A program made the position numbers and the translations under genes. The notes below the pieces were generated by a model. The model was not told the DNA's origin. It saw only the letters and a program-made list of their open reading frames with translations, and ran no database searches. From contig CAVVNF010000031.1 in NCBI GenBank assembly GCA_963749535.1, positions 1-44,041 of the forward strand: DNA of 44,041 nucleotides. Reading direction: 5' to 3'. The DNA is from Chersky-299 sp963749535 (GTDB taxonomy: Bacteria > Actinomycetota > Thermoleophilia > RBG-16-64-13). Shown piece after piece: positions 8,532-16,885 of this stretch; position 1 is the first letter of the stretch, and each line of letters starts with the position of its first letter.

Positions 8532-8590
8532 TCGTTCTACACAGTCCCGTGGAGCCCAGTCGTCACCGGACTACCGTCGCTCAGCCTAAG

Positions 8591-10069
8591 CTAAGAATAC
8601 GTGATGGGAACCGGGGCGATCGTGGTGACGCTAGAAGGCGCGTCTATTGCCGCGACCAGAGGCGCGTCGTACAGCCATTTCCCGCCTGTGCTCTTGACGA
8701 CCTGGCCCAGGCACAAGACCTGCTTGTACACATTCGCAGTGACATGGAGGCCCGTTATGTCGACCGGAGCGGTGAAGTCGATCGGACCCGTGATGAGCTC
8801 GAGCTTCGAGCCCTTGATGGCCGTGACGAAGCTGTTCTTGTCGTCGACATTCTGGGTTCTCTTCAGGACGTCCACGGCCCAACCAAAGCGAGCGTAACCG
8901 GTAATCATGTTGCTCCACATTGTGTTCTGCGTCGCTTCGTAATCGTCTGCCAGTTGCGCGTTGGTCATCCCCGAGATCGGGTCGGTGAACGGCCAATCCT
9001 TGTGCCACGTGTACCCGAGGGTGAGCCCGAGCACGATGGGGCCGAGAGCTTTCATGTCCTCGTAGGTCGAGATCGCCACGATCTCTATGGCGACCTTTGG
9101 ATTGTAGCTTTGCTGGAGCGCCTGTTTCCAGAAGTTCGGGAAGTCGATGCCCGGGTTGCCTCCCATGTGAACCTCGCAGCCCGCGGACTTATAGGCTGAG
9201 ATCAGGGATGTGTAGTCTTCAGTCCCCGGGTTGTAGGGACCGGGGAAGACGACCTTGTATCCTGCCTTTTTGAAGACATCGGGATACCCCTCACCCGCCG
9301 TGAGCCAGGCCTGACCGTCGACGTCGTTGGCTTCATAGAGCCCCGCGACTTTATTCGTAGGGATCTTGTTGGCCACCTGGAGAGAGGCTTGAACGCACTG
9401 GTCGACACCGAGCAGACTGCCGAAGGTCCAGTTGAACACGGTGGCCGGCGTCGCCTTGCGGCCGAAGATGAACGCCTCCCACAGGTTGTTGCAGGAGATG
9501 AACGGCGTTCCCAGTGTCTCGGCCATGTCCGCCGACGGGTCGACCGTGTCTGGGCCGCCGCCGACTGCGAGCAGGTCGACCTTGCTGTTCAAGATCAAGT
9601 CGGACGTTACCTGGGATGCCCGGTTGACATCAGACTGGGTATCTACGGATTCCCAGGTCACCTTGTGGCTTTGACCGTCGCCCAAAACCATGTTGTCGCC
9701 GATGTACTTCGAGATGAGCCCCAGCCCCCACTTGTCAGCGACTCCGAATAGGGCGTAGATGCCGGTCAGCGGTATTACCAAACCGACCTTCACTTCGCGT
9801 CCAGTTGCCGCCGCACTAGTTACCGTAGTAGAACTGGCGGCCGAGGTAGTCGTGGATTGGGCTGCCGTAGTAGTTGGGCCGGCTGCGGTGGTGGTTGTTG
9901 TGGTGCTGCCTCCGCAGGCGGCCACCAGACCACCCAGGCCGGCGCCAAGACCGACCGTTGCCCCGGCGACTCCGGCAAGGCGAAGAAAATCGCGACGACT
10001 CAGAGAGGCGCCCGCTTCTTTGCCCTCGGTCGTGCCTTGATCCGTCTGTTTTTGACTCTCTGACTCCAT
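8591..10069 (-). CDS. ABC transporter substrate-binding lipoprotein (LivJ-type, periplasmic-binding 6)
   Basis: This is an extracytoplasmic solute-binding protein of the branched-chain amino acid/amide/urea type, about 492 residues. It begins with a twin-arginine signal (SRRDFLRLAGVAG), a hydrophobic stretch and the lipobox LVAACGG, so it should be exported by Tat and lipid-anchored. A Thr/Ser/Ala-rich linker of roughly 35 residues follows, a style common in Actinomycetota. The mature part starts VKVGLVIPLTGIYALFG, the classic Peripla_BP_6 opening, and later has NKVAGLYEANDVDGQAW. Start choice: the ATG at 10067-10069 has GGGGGA about six bases upstream; an ATG two codons earlier is possible. 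No permease or ATPase genes lie in the window. In this context it probably binds the pathway substrate or a related amide or acid, but the ligand cannot be read. Confidence 0.88.
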   Translation of the reverse strand: MESESQKQTDQGTTEGKEAGASLSRRDFLRLAGVAGATVGLGAGLGGLVAACGGSTTTTTTAAGPTTTAAQSTTTSAASSTTVTSAAATGREVKVGLVIPLTGIYALFGVADKWGLGLISKYIGDNMVLGDGQSHKVTWESVDTQSDVNRASQVTSDLILNSKVDLLAVGGGPDTVDPSADMAETLGTPFISCNNLWEAFIFGRKATPATVFNWTFGSLLGVDQCVQASLQVANKIPTNKVAGLYEANDVDGQAWLTAGEGYPDVFKKAGYKVVFPGPYNPGTEDYTSLISAYKSAGCEVHMGGNPGIDFPNFWKQALQQSYNPKVAIEIVAISTYEDMKALGPIVLGLTLGYTWHKDWPFTDPISGMTNAQLADDYEATQNTMWSNMITGYARFGWAVDVLKRTQNVDDKNSFVTAIKGSKLELITGPIDFTAPVDITGLHVTANVYKQVLCLGQVVKSTGGKWLYDAPLVAAIDAPSSVTTIAPVPITYS

Positions 10070-10356
10070 GAGCATTCCCCCGATCTGCTTTCATCTACGG
10101 CAAATAGTGGTGAAATCTTTGTCATCCCGCCGGATCCAATTCCCCATCCGAAAAGCATTGACCTCGGTAGGCACGGCTATCCGACACTTCGGTTAGGGAA
10201 CACCTCGCGCACAGGCATCCTCCCAGATGCACTGCTTGAAATCGACCCGCCAACGATCAGATCCTGTCCGTCGCCCCTTCCCCCTTTTCTAGCTCTACGC
10301 CGGCCAGCCCATAATGGCATTCCTCTTTGACAAAATCCATAGAGTTTAGGGACGAG

Positions 10357-10383
10357 TAAAATAGATGGCCAGAAGCGGTCTGG
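10357..10383 (-). terminator. Weak hairpin plus T-rich stretch after the MerR-TetR regulator
   Basis: On the minus strand CCAGA-CCGCT-TCTGG (10369-10383) is followed by CCATCTATTTTAC, a short stem with a modest U-rich tail 65 bases past the regulator stop. The 379-base gap 10070-10448 otherwise shows no gene. It must contain the promoter of the solute-binding protein gene, which I could not fix. Confidence 0.3.
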
Positions 10384-10448
10384 TCGACCGGCAGCGCCTT
10401 TGGTCAGGAGCGCGGCCGGGGCAGCCTCTTCCTCCGCTCACGTCAAGA

Positions 10449-11450
10449 TCACCGCTTTGCCGGGTCGCCGGCTGTTTGCCGTCGTGCACGTCGCCGACTG
10501 GTCTCGTTGCTCTTCTCTCTGAGCCATTCCGCAAGTCGGGGGGGACTGGGCGGTGCCCCTCCGACAAGGTCATCTATCAGTTCCTCGTAGTCGCTGGCAG
10601 GTTTGCTCTTGCCTGTGTAAAGGGCTTGGGCGGCGAGGAACATGCGGAGGTTCGTGTAGTAATAATCTCGGTCCGTGCAGCCAGTGCCCCAGGAGAGTCT
10701 CATGGCTGACCCCTCGAGTACCCCCTGGAGCCCGTACGCCACCATTTCCAAGCAGGGGCGAGTAGGATCGTCGACGGCTCCCGGCAACTTCTTCAGGTCG
10801 TTGATTATGACCTGGACGAGCTTTCGGTAGGTCCCTTCCATGATCTTCTCCGATCCATCGTCCTCACTCAAGGCCTCTGCTCGTATGAAGGTAAGGGGAT
10901 CCGGACCGAGCGAACGGAGCCGCAAGAAGGCTCTTACCCGCGTCATGTGGCGAACCACGATGTCTTCCTCGTTGGCGATCTGAGGCTCTAGGAACTCGAG
11001 CATCCAGTCGGTGAACATGTCCACGGCTTCGAGAAAGAGCTGCCGTTTGGTGAGGAAGAACCGATAGAAGATCGGAGGCAGCATTCCGACCTCGTTGGTG
11101 ATGTCGGCTATGCGCGTGTTCCTGTATCCCTTGCTGATGAAGTGACGGATGGCGGTCTCGACGATGAAGTTCCGGGTCTCCTGAGCTTTCAGCGCGATGA
11201 GGTCCACTTCTTCCGTGGGGGGGACGTCTTCGACAAGCAGGCGCCGGATCTGACTGACCGTTCGACCTTCCGCTTTGAGCTGCCGGATCTCTTCAAGCCG
11301 TTGAAGATGCCGGTCGGTATAGACAGCCCAACTGCGCCCCGAAGTCTGCGCCGGAAAGAGAATGCCCCGACGGACGTAATAGTAGATGCTGCTTCGTGGG
11401 AAACCGCTTTCGTCCTCGAGGTCGGTAATACTCATCGTGCGCGTGGGCAT
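10449..11450 (-). CDS. Dual-HTH transcriptional regulator: MerR-type plus TetR-type domain
   Basis: This 333-residue regulator combines two DNA-binding modules. Residues about 6-72 (MSITDLEDESGFPRSSIYYY, RRGILFP, YTDRHLQRLEEIRQLKAEG) form a MerR-type winged HTH. Residues about 92-145 (IVETAIRHFISKGYRNTRIA, DITNEVGMLPPIFYRFF, TKRQLFLEAVDMF) match a TetR HTH, followed by a helical C-terminal region like TetR ligand domains. A paralogue with the same order occurs at 24912-25907. It is divergently transcribed from the BKACE/PpsA block, with a 411-base shared upstream region containing palindromes, so it probably controls that block and itself. The start ATG at 11448-11450 has GGAGG about 10 bases upstream; an ATG five codons later is possible. 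The ligand is unknown. Confidence 0.8.
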   Translation of the reverse strand: MPTRTMSITDLEDESGFPRSSIYYYVRRGILFPAQTSGRSWAVYTDRHLQRLEEIRQLKAEGRTVSQIRRLLVEDVPPTEEVDLIALKAQETRNFIVETAIRHFISKGYRNTRIADITNEVGMLPPIFYRFFLTKRQLFLEAVDMFTDWMLEFLEPQIANEEDIVVRHMTRVRAFLRLRSLGPDPLTFIRAEALSEDDGSEKIMEGTYRKLVQVIINDLKKLPGAVDDPTRPCLEMVAYGLQGVLEGSAMRLSWGTGCTDRDYYYTNLRMFLAAQALYTGKSKPASDYEELIDDLVGGAPPSPPRLAEWLREKSNETSRRRARRQTAGDPAKR

Positions 11451-11589
11451 CGTGTGCAGATCCTCCAGAAGTGCCGGTTAATCGAATCAAACGAGTGGTC
11501 TAAAGGTACTACAGTAGCGGAACAAAAGCCCCGCGTCGCCTCTGAACGCCCTTGGCGCCGGTCGAAAGCCCGGCTCGTAAGGAGCCCGC

Positions 11590-11647
11590 GGTGCCGTCAT
11601 CAGGTCTCAAGTCCCAAAATCTCGAGCCAGGCTCGAAGCACGGCACC
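11590..11647. promoter_or_regulatory. Nested palindromes in the divergent regulator/BKACE intergenic region
   Basis: An inner 15-bp palindrome TCGAGCC-A-GGCTCGA (11622-11636) is enclosed by exact outer arms GGTGCCGT (11590-11597) and ACGGCACC (11640-11647). Lying in the 411-base region between the regulator and the BKACE-like gene, it is a candidate operator or cruciform. No convincing -35/-10 pair was found in this region; TTGATA near 11701 is the best but weak candidate. Confidence 0.4.
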
Positions 11648-11861
11648 CCGACCGTCGCCAAGGGCAAGGCGGAGTGGGCCGCGCGCGAAGGCAGCACACT
11701 TTGATATCTATGTTAACCATCGACAGATTCTATGGACTGAACCCTCCGGGGATGCCATTATGGGCAAGCTGCCGTCGCGCAGAAGGAGCGGGCGTGGCAG
11801 CGGGGAACGCGTGAGGTTCTCCACAGGGTCGTTTCAAACGGACGCGGGATGAAAGGCAGGG

Positions 11862-12881
11862 ATGGCAATGCCCACGTATGACTGGTCGAAGTTCCCCAAA
11901 TTGGGGATGTACGATTACACACCGGAAGAGATAGCGTACTGGCCGATGCAGGCGGTCGATCCCAAATGGAAGATCCCGCCCAAGGTGTCGATCCAGTGCT
12001 CCATTTCGGGTGGTGGTGCCCGCATAACTCCGGAGCAGAACCCGTATCATCCCGGCGCCAATCTCGACAACATCATGGAATCGGCGGACGAAGTCTTGGC
12101 CCTCGAGGTCGGGCCATCGGCGGTCCACTTCGACAACGACGGCTACTCGCTGCAGACGCGTGACGGTCAGAAGATGGAGTGGGGCGACTCCTATCTCTAC
12201 GTGATAGCGCCACTGGTGGAGAAACACGGCTGGGAGAAGCTCTGCACGCACGTCAATCTGCTCCGTGGCACGCTGGAGCAGCAGCTGAAGCCGGCGGTCA
12301 CGGGCATCGCCGAACTGACCTACTCGCACGCGCGGGCGTCGATGGAGTGGAACCGGACAATCATTCCCATGTACCGAGAGAACGGCATGCGCACTGAGAT
12401 CGCCGTTCACGTGAACAGCGAGATAGGGCTCGCCGAACGGCTCATGATAAGGTCGGGTCTCATGCCGAACCCCAACCTTTGGAACATGCTCTACGGCCTG
12501 CCGGTGAAGGGGCCCAGGTGGCACTTCGAGTACATCCCGAATGAGGTAGCCATGTGCCAGGCTCTCGTCAACGCGGTCGAGAGGATACGTGAGGTCGATC
12601 CCGACCCGTTCATCACGGTCTGTGCCGGCGGGCGCCCCTCGCGTTACATCGTGACGTTGGCTCTGCTCTTGGGGCTCAACATTCGGGTGGGCATGGAGGA
12701 CACAGTCTTCCAGTATCCGCACAAAGACGACCCCTGCAAGAACAACGCCGAAGAGCTTAAATGGGCTATCGAGACGGCCAGAATGCTTGGCCGGGAAGTC
12801 ATGACGCCAGCGGAATTGCGCGAAAGAGTCGGGCTCAGGCCGCGGACGGGCAACGACCCGTGGGCTTACGCGATACCGTGA
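11862..12881 (+). CDS. BKACE-like protein (DUF849) with altered metal motif, copy 1
   Basis: This is a member of the beta-keto acid cleavage enzyme family (DUF849, TIM barrel, type enzyme 3-keto-5-aminohexanoate cleavage enzyme). The family condenses a beta-keto acid with acetyl-CoA to give a CoA ester and an acetoacetyl product. KVSIQCSISGGGARITPEQN and the late IRVGMEDTVFQYP, which holds the family Glu metal ligand, fit. The usual HxH metal pair is replaced by AVHFDND (His89, Asp91). The protein also carries an extra N-terminal stretch of about 40 residues (YDWSKFPKLGMYDYTPEEIA) absent from classical members. At 339 residues it is longer than the canonical neighbour. A near-copy lies at 20921-21934. 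It is followed 40 bp later by a canonical BKACE, suggesting a heteromeric or two-step arrangement. Start 11862 or 11868. Confidence 0.8.
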   Translation: MAMPTYDWSKFPKLGMYDYTPEEIAYWPMQAVDPKWKIPPKVSIQCSISGGGARITPEQNPYHPGANLDNIMESADEVLALEVGPSAVHFDNDGYSLQTRDGQKMEWGDSYLYVIAPLVEKHGWEKLCTHVNLLRGTLEQQLKPAVTGIAELTYSHARASMEWNRTIIPMYRENGMRTEIAVHVNSEIGLAERLMIRSGLMPNPNLWNMLYGLPVKGPRWHFEYIPNEVAMCQALVNAVERIREVDPDPFITVCAGGRPSRYIVTLALLLGLNIRVGMEDTVFQYPHKDDPCKNNAEELKWAIETARMLGREVMTPAELRERVGLRPRTGNDPWAYAIP

Positions 12882-12921
12882 CATCCTGCATCAGCCCACC
12901 CCTGGCAAAGGAAGAGTGAGT

Positions 12922-13776
12922 GTGAACAGCGCCATCATAACGGCAGCGCTAACCGGTGGTTTCGGCACGAAGGATGAGATCCCGAACCTGCCGATGACCC
13001 CGGAGGAGATCGCCGAGAGCGCCCGTGAGTCGTATCAAGCAGGGGCCGGGGTCGTACACGTTCACCTCCGGGATGACCAGGGCCGCGCCACCGCCGACTT
13101 GGACATCGCGCGCCGGACCGTGGAGGCGATACGGGAGAAATGCCCCGAGGTGATCATCAATCTATCCACCGGCGTCTCGACCGTGGTGCCCTTTGAAGAG
13201 CGGATGCGCCTCGTCGAGTTGAAGACACCCATAATGAGCTTCGACATATGCTCGATGACCTTTGGGGACGACGAAATGCGCAACCCTCCCAAGCTGGTGC
13301 GACAGCAAGCGGCACGCATGCTCGAGTTGGGCATCAAGCCCGAGCTCGAGCTTTTCGACCTGGGCCACGTGCATTTCGCGCTGCAACTTCTGAGCGAGGG
13401 CCTGCTGGTCGAGCCCCTAGTGGTCTCGTTCGTCTTCGGGAAATTAGGAGGCATGCCTGCAGATGCGGGCGTTCTCGCCAGTCTGGTGCGCGAACTCCCG
13501 CCCGGCACCGCCTGGCAGGTCATCGCTGTTGGTAAGCATCACACGCCTATGACGACCATCGGATTGGCGATGGGCGGGAACGCCCGGACCGGCTTCGAGG
13601 ACACGCGCATGATCGAGCGAGGTAGACCGGCCACGAGCAACGGTGAGCTCATTCAGAGGATGGTGCAGATCGCCCGCTTCCTCCAAAGGGAACCGATGGC
13701 GGCGTCAGATGTCCCCGGAGCTTTGATGCTGAACGACGAGTTGGTCCGGGTGGCTCGCACACGGAGCTCGAAGTAG
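12922..13776 (+). CDS. Beta-keto acid cleavage enzyme (BKACE, DUF849), canonical
   Basis: This is a classical BKACE of 284 residues. The N-terminal IITAALTGGFG strand, the zinc-binding pair in VVHVHLRD (His46 and His48 when numbered from the GTG at 12922, the same positions as in the Cloacimonas Kce enzyme), the INLSTG loop and the C-terminal GNARTGFED with the third ligand Glu are all present. The GTG at 12922 is preferred to the GTG two codons upstream because AGGAAG then sits at proper distance and numbering matches the family. The reaction is expected to be retro-Claisen cleavage of a beta-keto acid using acetyl-CoA. It lies between an altered BKACE paralogue and a PpsA-like gene with short gaps, so it is in the same operon. 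Substrate specificity is not predictable by eye. Confidence 0.88.
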   Translation: MNSAIITAALTGGFGTKDEIPNLPMTPEEIAESARESYQAGAGVVHVHLRDDQGRATADLDIARRTVEAIREKCPEVIINLSTGVSTVVPFEERMRLVELKTPIMSFDICSMTFGDDEMRNPPKLVRQQAARMLELGIKPELELFDLGHVHFALQLLSEGLLVEPLVVSFVFGKLGGMPADAGVLASLVRELPPGTAWQVIAVGKHHTPMTTIGLAMGGNARTGFEDTRMIERGRPATSNGELIQRMVQIARFLQREPMAASDVPGALMLNDELVRVARTRSSK

Positions 13777-13797
13777 CGACTATCCCAGGGAGACACG

Positions 13798-15471
13798 ATG
13801 ACGGCAGTGTATGGAGCAACGCAATTCGAGTTCACCGACAACGACCTGACCGACGACAAGGTCTGGTTCTGCGATGTGACCCACGGCACCCCTCCTTGGA
13901 AGCCGCTATACATGATGTACGGTTGGGCCCACTGGTACACCTCCATACAGCGTTGGTACGAGCGCCTCAGCGTGCCGGCCAGCAAGGGCTGGGACGTCAG
14001 GATCAAGGACGGCTACTGCTATCCGAGTGTGATGCTGACCACGGACGAGGAAGCCAAGCAAAGGGCCCCGCTCTTTAGAGAGAGGATCCGGCCCTATATC
14101 GAGGATTTCAACGTCCTCTGGGACGAGGACAAGCAAGACCTAAAGAAGAGCTATGAGGATCTCCGGGCAAAATACGGCCTGGGCTCATACGGGGCCATCT
14201 CGGGTCTATCCAACATCGAGCTGTTCGACCTATGGGATGACTACATGCAGGTGCACAAGAAGCAGTGGGACGTGCACATGCGGTTCTTTATCCCCATCTA
14301 CTACCTCTTCGGGCTGTTCGAGAACATGGCGCGAGATCTGCTCGGGCTCGATCACGCCAGCCCGCTGTTCTCGAAGGTGATGGCCGGTTTCGATAGCTCT
14401 GCCTTCCACTTCAACAGGGACGTCTGGGCCATGGGGAAACGCGCCATCGATCTGGGCTTGGCTCAGTTCTTCCTGGACTCGGATGACGCTGAAGCGTTGA
14501 TGGCCAAGCTGCCGCAGACTGAGGCCGGGAAGACCTGGCTGGATGAGTACGGCAAGTTCCTGGAGATCTATGGATGGCGCTGCGAGCGGATGCTCGAGTG
14601 GGCCACCCCAACCTGGTTGGAGAAGCCGAGCCTCGGCGTACCGCTTGTCAAGATGGCGATAGCCTCTGGGGCGACCTCCAGTCTCGACGAGAAGCACGAG
14701 CAGGCGAAGAAGGATCGCGAAGCGGCGGAAAAAGAGTTGCTCGCCAAAGTGCCCGTCGACCAGAGGGATTGGTTCGCGGCCTTGATGAGAAGCGCGCAGA
14801 TGGCCGGCTACTTCAGCGAGGATCACAATTACTACTGCGACTTGTATACCGGCGCAATGGGGCGGTGGATAACGCGCGAGATCGGCGGCCGTTTTGCCAG
14901 GGAGGGGGCGATCGACGATCCGGAAGACATCTATTTCCTCGTGCCTGGCGAGATATACAAGGCATTGATCCCCATGGGCAGGGCGAGGCTGCAAAGCTAT
15001 GTAGATGCGCGAAAGACGGAATGGGAGGGATACCTGAGCGTCAATCCGGAGATGCTCCTGGGAAATCCGGCCATCATGGCGCAGATCGCGAGAAGGGACC
15101 CGGTCATCAGCGCTGCGGCATCGGTCCCCAATGTCAGAGAGGAATTCAAGGCCGACCTCTACGGTTCGGCGTCGGTTCCCGGCATCGCCAAGGGTGTGGC
15201 CAGAGTGATAATGACCGAGAACGAGCTGGGAGAGCTGCAAGCGGGAGAGATCTTGGTGGCCCCGGGGACGAGTGCCCAGTGGACGCCGGCCTTTGAGATC
15301 ATCAAGGGGCTGATCACCGACGGGGGCGGGGCGCTGTCACATGCCGTCATCGTGGCGAGGGAGTACGGGATCCCGGCGGTGACCGGATGCCAGGACGCGA
15401 CCAGGAAGATCAAGACCGGCGACAGGGTAAAGGTAGACGGCGACCTCGGCATAGTCTTCATCATGAAGTAG
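13798..15471 (+). CDS. PEP-synthase-like phosphohistidine subunit, phenylphosphate synthase PpsA-like, copy 1
   Basis: This 557-residue protein has a PEP-utilising mobile (swivelling phosphohistidine) domain at its C-terminus. GGALSHAVIVAREYGIPAVTG holds the phosphoryl-carrier His515, and KIKTGDRVKVDGDLGIV closes the domain. It has no ATP-grasp domain and no C-terminal PEP-binding barrel. The N-terminal part is unlike PEP synthase and begins with a conserved WFCDVTHGTPPWKPLY segment. This layout matches the alpha subunit of phenylphosphate synthase, which works with a separate ATP-grasp subunit to phosphorylate a hydroxyl group. A single candidate ATP-grasp partner is encoded at 22129-23163, and a second copy of this subunit at 23222-24898. 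The start ATG has CAGGGAGA seven bases upstream. The acceptor is unknown; phenol itself is only one possibility. Confidence 0.8.
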   Translation: MTAVYGATQFEFTDNDLTDDKVWFCDVTHGTPPWKPLYMMYGWAHWYTSIQRWYERLSVPASKGWDVRIKDGYCYPSVMLTTDEEAKQRAPLFRERIRPYIEDFNVLWDEDKQDLKKSYEDLRAKYGLGSYGAISGLSNIELFDLWDDYMQVHKKQWDVHMRFFIPIYYLFGLFENMARDLLGLDHASPLFSKVMAGFDSSAFHFNRDVWAMGKRAIDLGLAQFFLDSDDAEALMAKLPQTEAGKTWLDEYGKFLEIYGWRCERMLEWATPTWLEKPSLGVPLVKMAIASGATSSLDEKHEQAKKDREAAEKELLAKVPVDQRDWFAALMRSAQMAGYFSEDHNYYCDLYTGAMGRWITREIGGRFAREGAIDDPEDIYFLVPGEIYKALIPMGRARLQSYVDARKTEWEGYLSVNPEMLLGNPAIMAQIARRDPVISAAASVPNVREEFKADLYGSASVPGIAKGVARVIMTENELGELQAGEILVAPGTSAQWTPAFEIIKGLITDGGGALSHAVIVAREYGIPAVTGCQDATRKIKTGDRVKVDGDLGIVFIMK

Positions 15472-15610
15472 ATCCCGGCCTTCAGTGTCGACGTTTCCCA
15501 GGGGGGAAGTCTGCGGTGGCGGAACATATGGGCTTCCCCCAGACGCTCGCCGGGCAGCGGCGGTAGACCGCAAGGCGAACGTCATCGGTCGAAAGAAGGA
15601 GAGCGGTGTA

Positions 15611-16831
15611 TTGAAAAGTATCGTGATCATCGTGACTTTGGACACCAAGAGTGTGGAAGCGGCGTACCTGCGGGATCGCATTCTCGAATTGGGGCACCGG
15701 CCGTTGATAATCGACGTCGGTTGCGGCGGGCTTCCGAAGATGGAGGCGGACATATCGGCCGCGGAAGTGGCCCAGGCTGCGGACGCCGACCTGGACAGCC
15801 TGCGGACCTCGCGCGACAGGGATATGGCGACCGGCGCCATGATCCGAGGGGCGGTGATCAAGCTGACCGCCTTGTGCCAGGCCGGTGAGGTGGAGGGGCT
15901 GATCTCCATCGGTGGGATGAGCAGTGCGGTGATGGCTTCCCGCATCTACAGGGAGATGCCGTATAGGATTCCGAAGCTGCTGCTGACCACGGCTGCCTCC
16001 ATGCCCCAAGCGAACCAGTTCTTCGGTCCCTCCGGTGTAACGGTGATGCACAGTCTTGTCGAAGTGGCTGCGCTCAATCGCCTGCTGATGGGGGAGTTGG
16101 CGCGAGCTGCAGGAGCCATTTGCGGGATGGTCGAGGGCCAGGCACTGGTCAAGCTGCCCGCCGTGCTCAAGCCAATGATAGCCATGTCCACCAACGGCTG
16201 GGTAGAGACTCCCGCTCAGTATCTCGCAAAAGAATTGACGGACCGGTACGAGATCGTGCGATTCCACGGGACGGGACTTCCGGAAGTGGTCATGGAGAAG
16301 CTCATCGAGGAGGACTACTTCTCGGCGGTCATCGATCTCGTGCCCTCGAGCATCACCAATGAGAGATTCGACGGGTCGCGCATCTCCTGGCCGCGCCGCC
16401 TGGAGGTGGCCGCCGAAAAAGGAATACCGCAGGTCGTCGCTCCCTCTCTCGTCAACGTCATCTCCCGCACGCGGGACGCCTCGGCGGCCCTCGCAGAGGA
16501 GATGAAGATCCGCAAGTACTACTTCATGGACTCTCTGCGCATCCTCTTGTGGCTGACCAAGGAAGAGCTGACAGACATCGCCTCGGTCTACGCAGAGAAG
16601 CTCAACAAGGCCACGGGTCCCACCAAGTTCCTCATCCCCATGAAGGGGTGGCTCAATGTCGAGACTGAAGACAGCGAGTACTTCGAGCCTGAAAGCATCA
16701 GAGCGTTCGTCGACGTGCTCAAGAAGGAGCTGAAGCCCGAGGTGGAGATCAGAGAGATCGACGCCAATATCGATACCGTGGAGTTCGGCCAGGCTGTGCT
16801 GGCGGCCTTCCGCGAAGTGACCATGTCTTAG
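15611..16831 (+). CDS. Tm-1-like ATP-binding domain protein (UPF0261)
   Basis: This is a UPF0261/Tm-1-like protein of about 406 residues, the usual family length. The N-terminal KSIVIIVTLDTKSVEAAYL is the family signature, followed by GLISIGGMSSAVMASRIYRE and PKLLLTTAAS. The C-terminal half has VPSSITNERFDGSRISWPRR and IPQVVAPS. In plants the N-terminal domain of Tm-1 binds ATP; the bacterial role is not established. The TTG start at 15611 is chosen because AAGGAG lies about ten bases upstream and the homology begins right there; the longer reading frame upstream shows none. It is co-directional with the PpsA-like and SDR genes. Being between two phosphotransferase-like modules, it may serve the same pathway, but I cannot assign a reaction. 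Confidence 0.82.
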   Translation: MKSIVIIVTLDTKSVEAAYLRDRILELGHRPLIIDVGCGGLPKMEADISAAEVAQAADADLDSLRTSRDRDMATGAMIRGAVIKLTALCQAGEVEGLISIGGMSSAVMASRIYREMPYRIPKLLLTTAASMPQANQFFGPSGVTVMHSLVEVAALNRLLMGELARAAGAICGMVEGQALVKLPAVLKPMIAMSTNGWVETPAQYLAKELTDRYEIVRFHGTGLPEVVMEKLIEEDYFSAVIDLVPSSITNERFDGSRISWPRRLEVAAEKGIPQVVAPSLVNVISRTRDASAALAEEMKIRKYYFMDSLRILLWLTKEELTDIASVYAEKLNKATGPTKFLIPMKGWLNVETEDSEYFEPESIRAFVDVLKKELKPEVEIREIDANIDTVEFGQAVLAAFREVTMS

Positions 16832-16885
16832 ATCCTGGGTGATCCACTCCATGGAAGAGGCGACGAGAAACGAGGTGGTGCACTG

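Noticed and set aside
10327..10332. TTGACA on the plus strand as a promoter
   Set aside because: No acceptable -10 at 16-18 bases, and it would point into the 3' end of a minus-strand gene.
11730..12884. 384-codon minus-strand open frame opposite the first BKACE-like gene
   Set aside because: The plus-strand product is conserved in a second copy at 20921, while the minus-strand frame shows no family features and is Arg/His/Pro-rich as shadow frames are.
15482..16852. 456-codon minus-strand frame opposite the UPF0261 gene
   Set aside because: Its extent simply mirrors the plus-strand gene, whose protein matches the Tm-1-like family.
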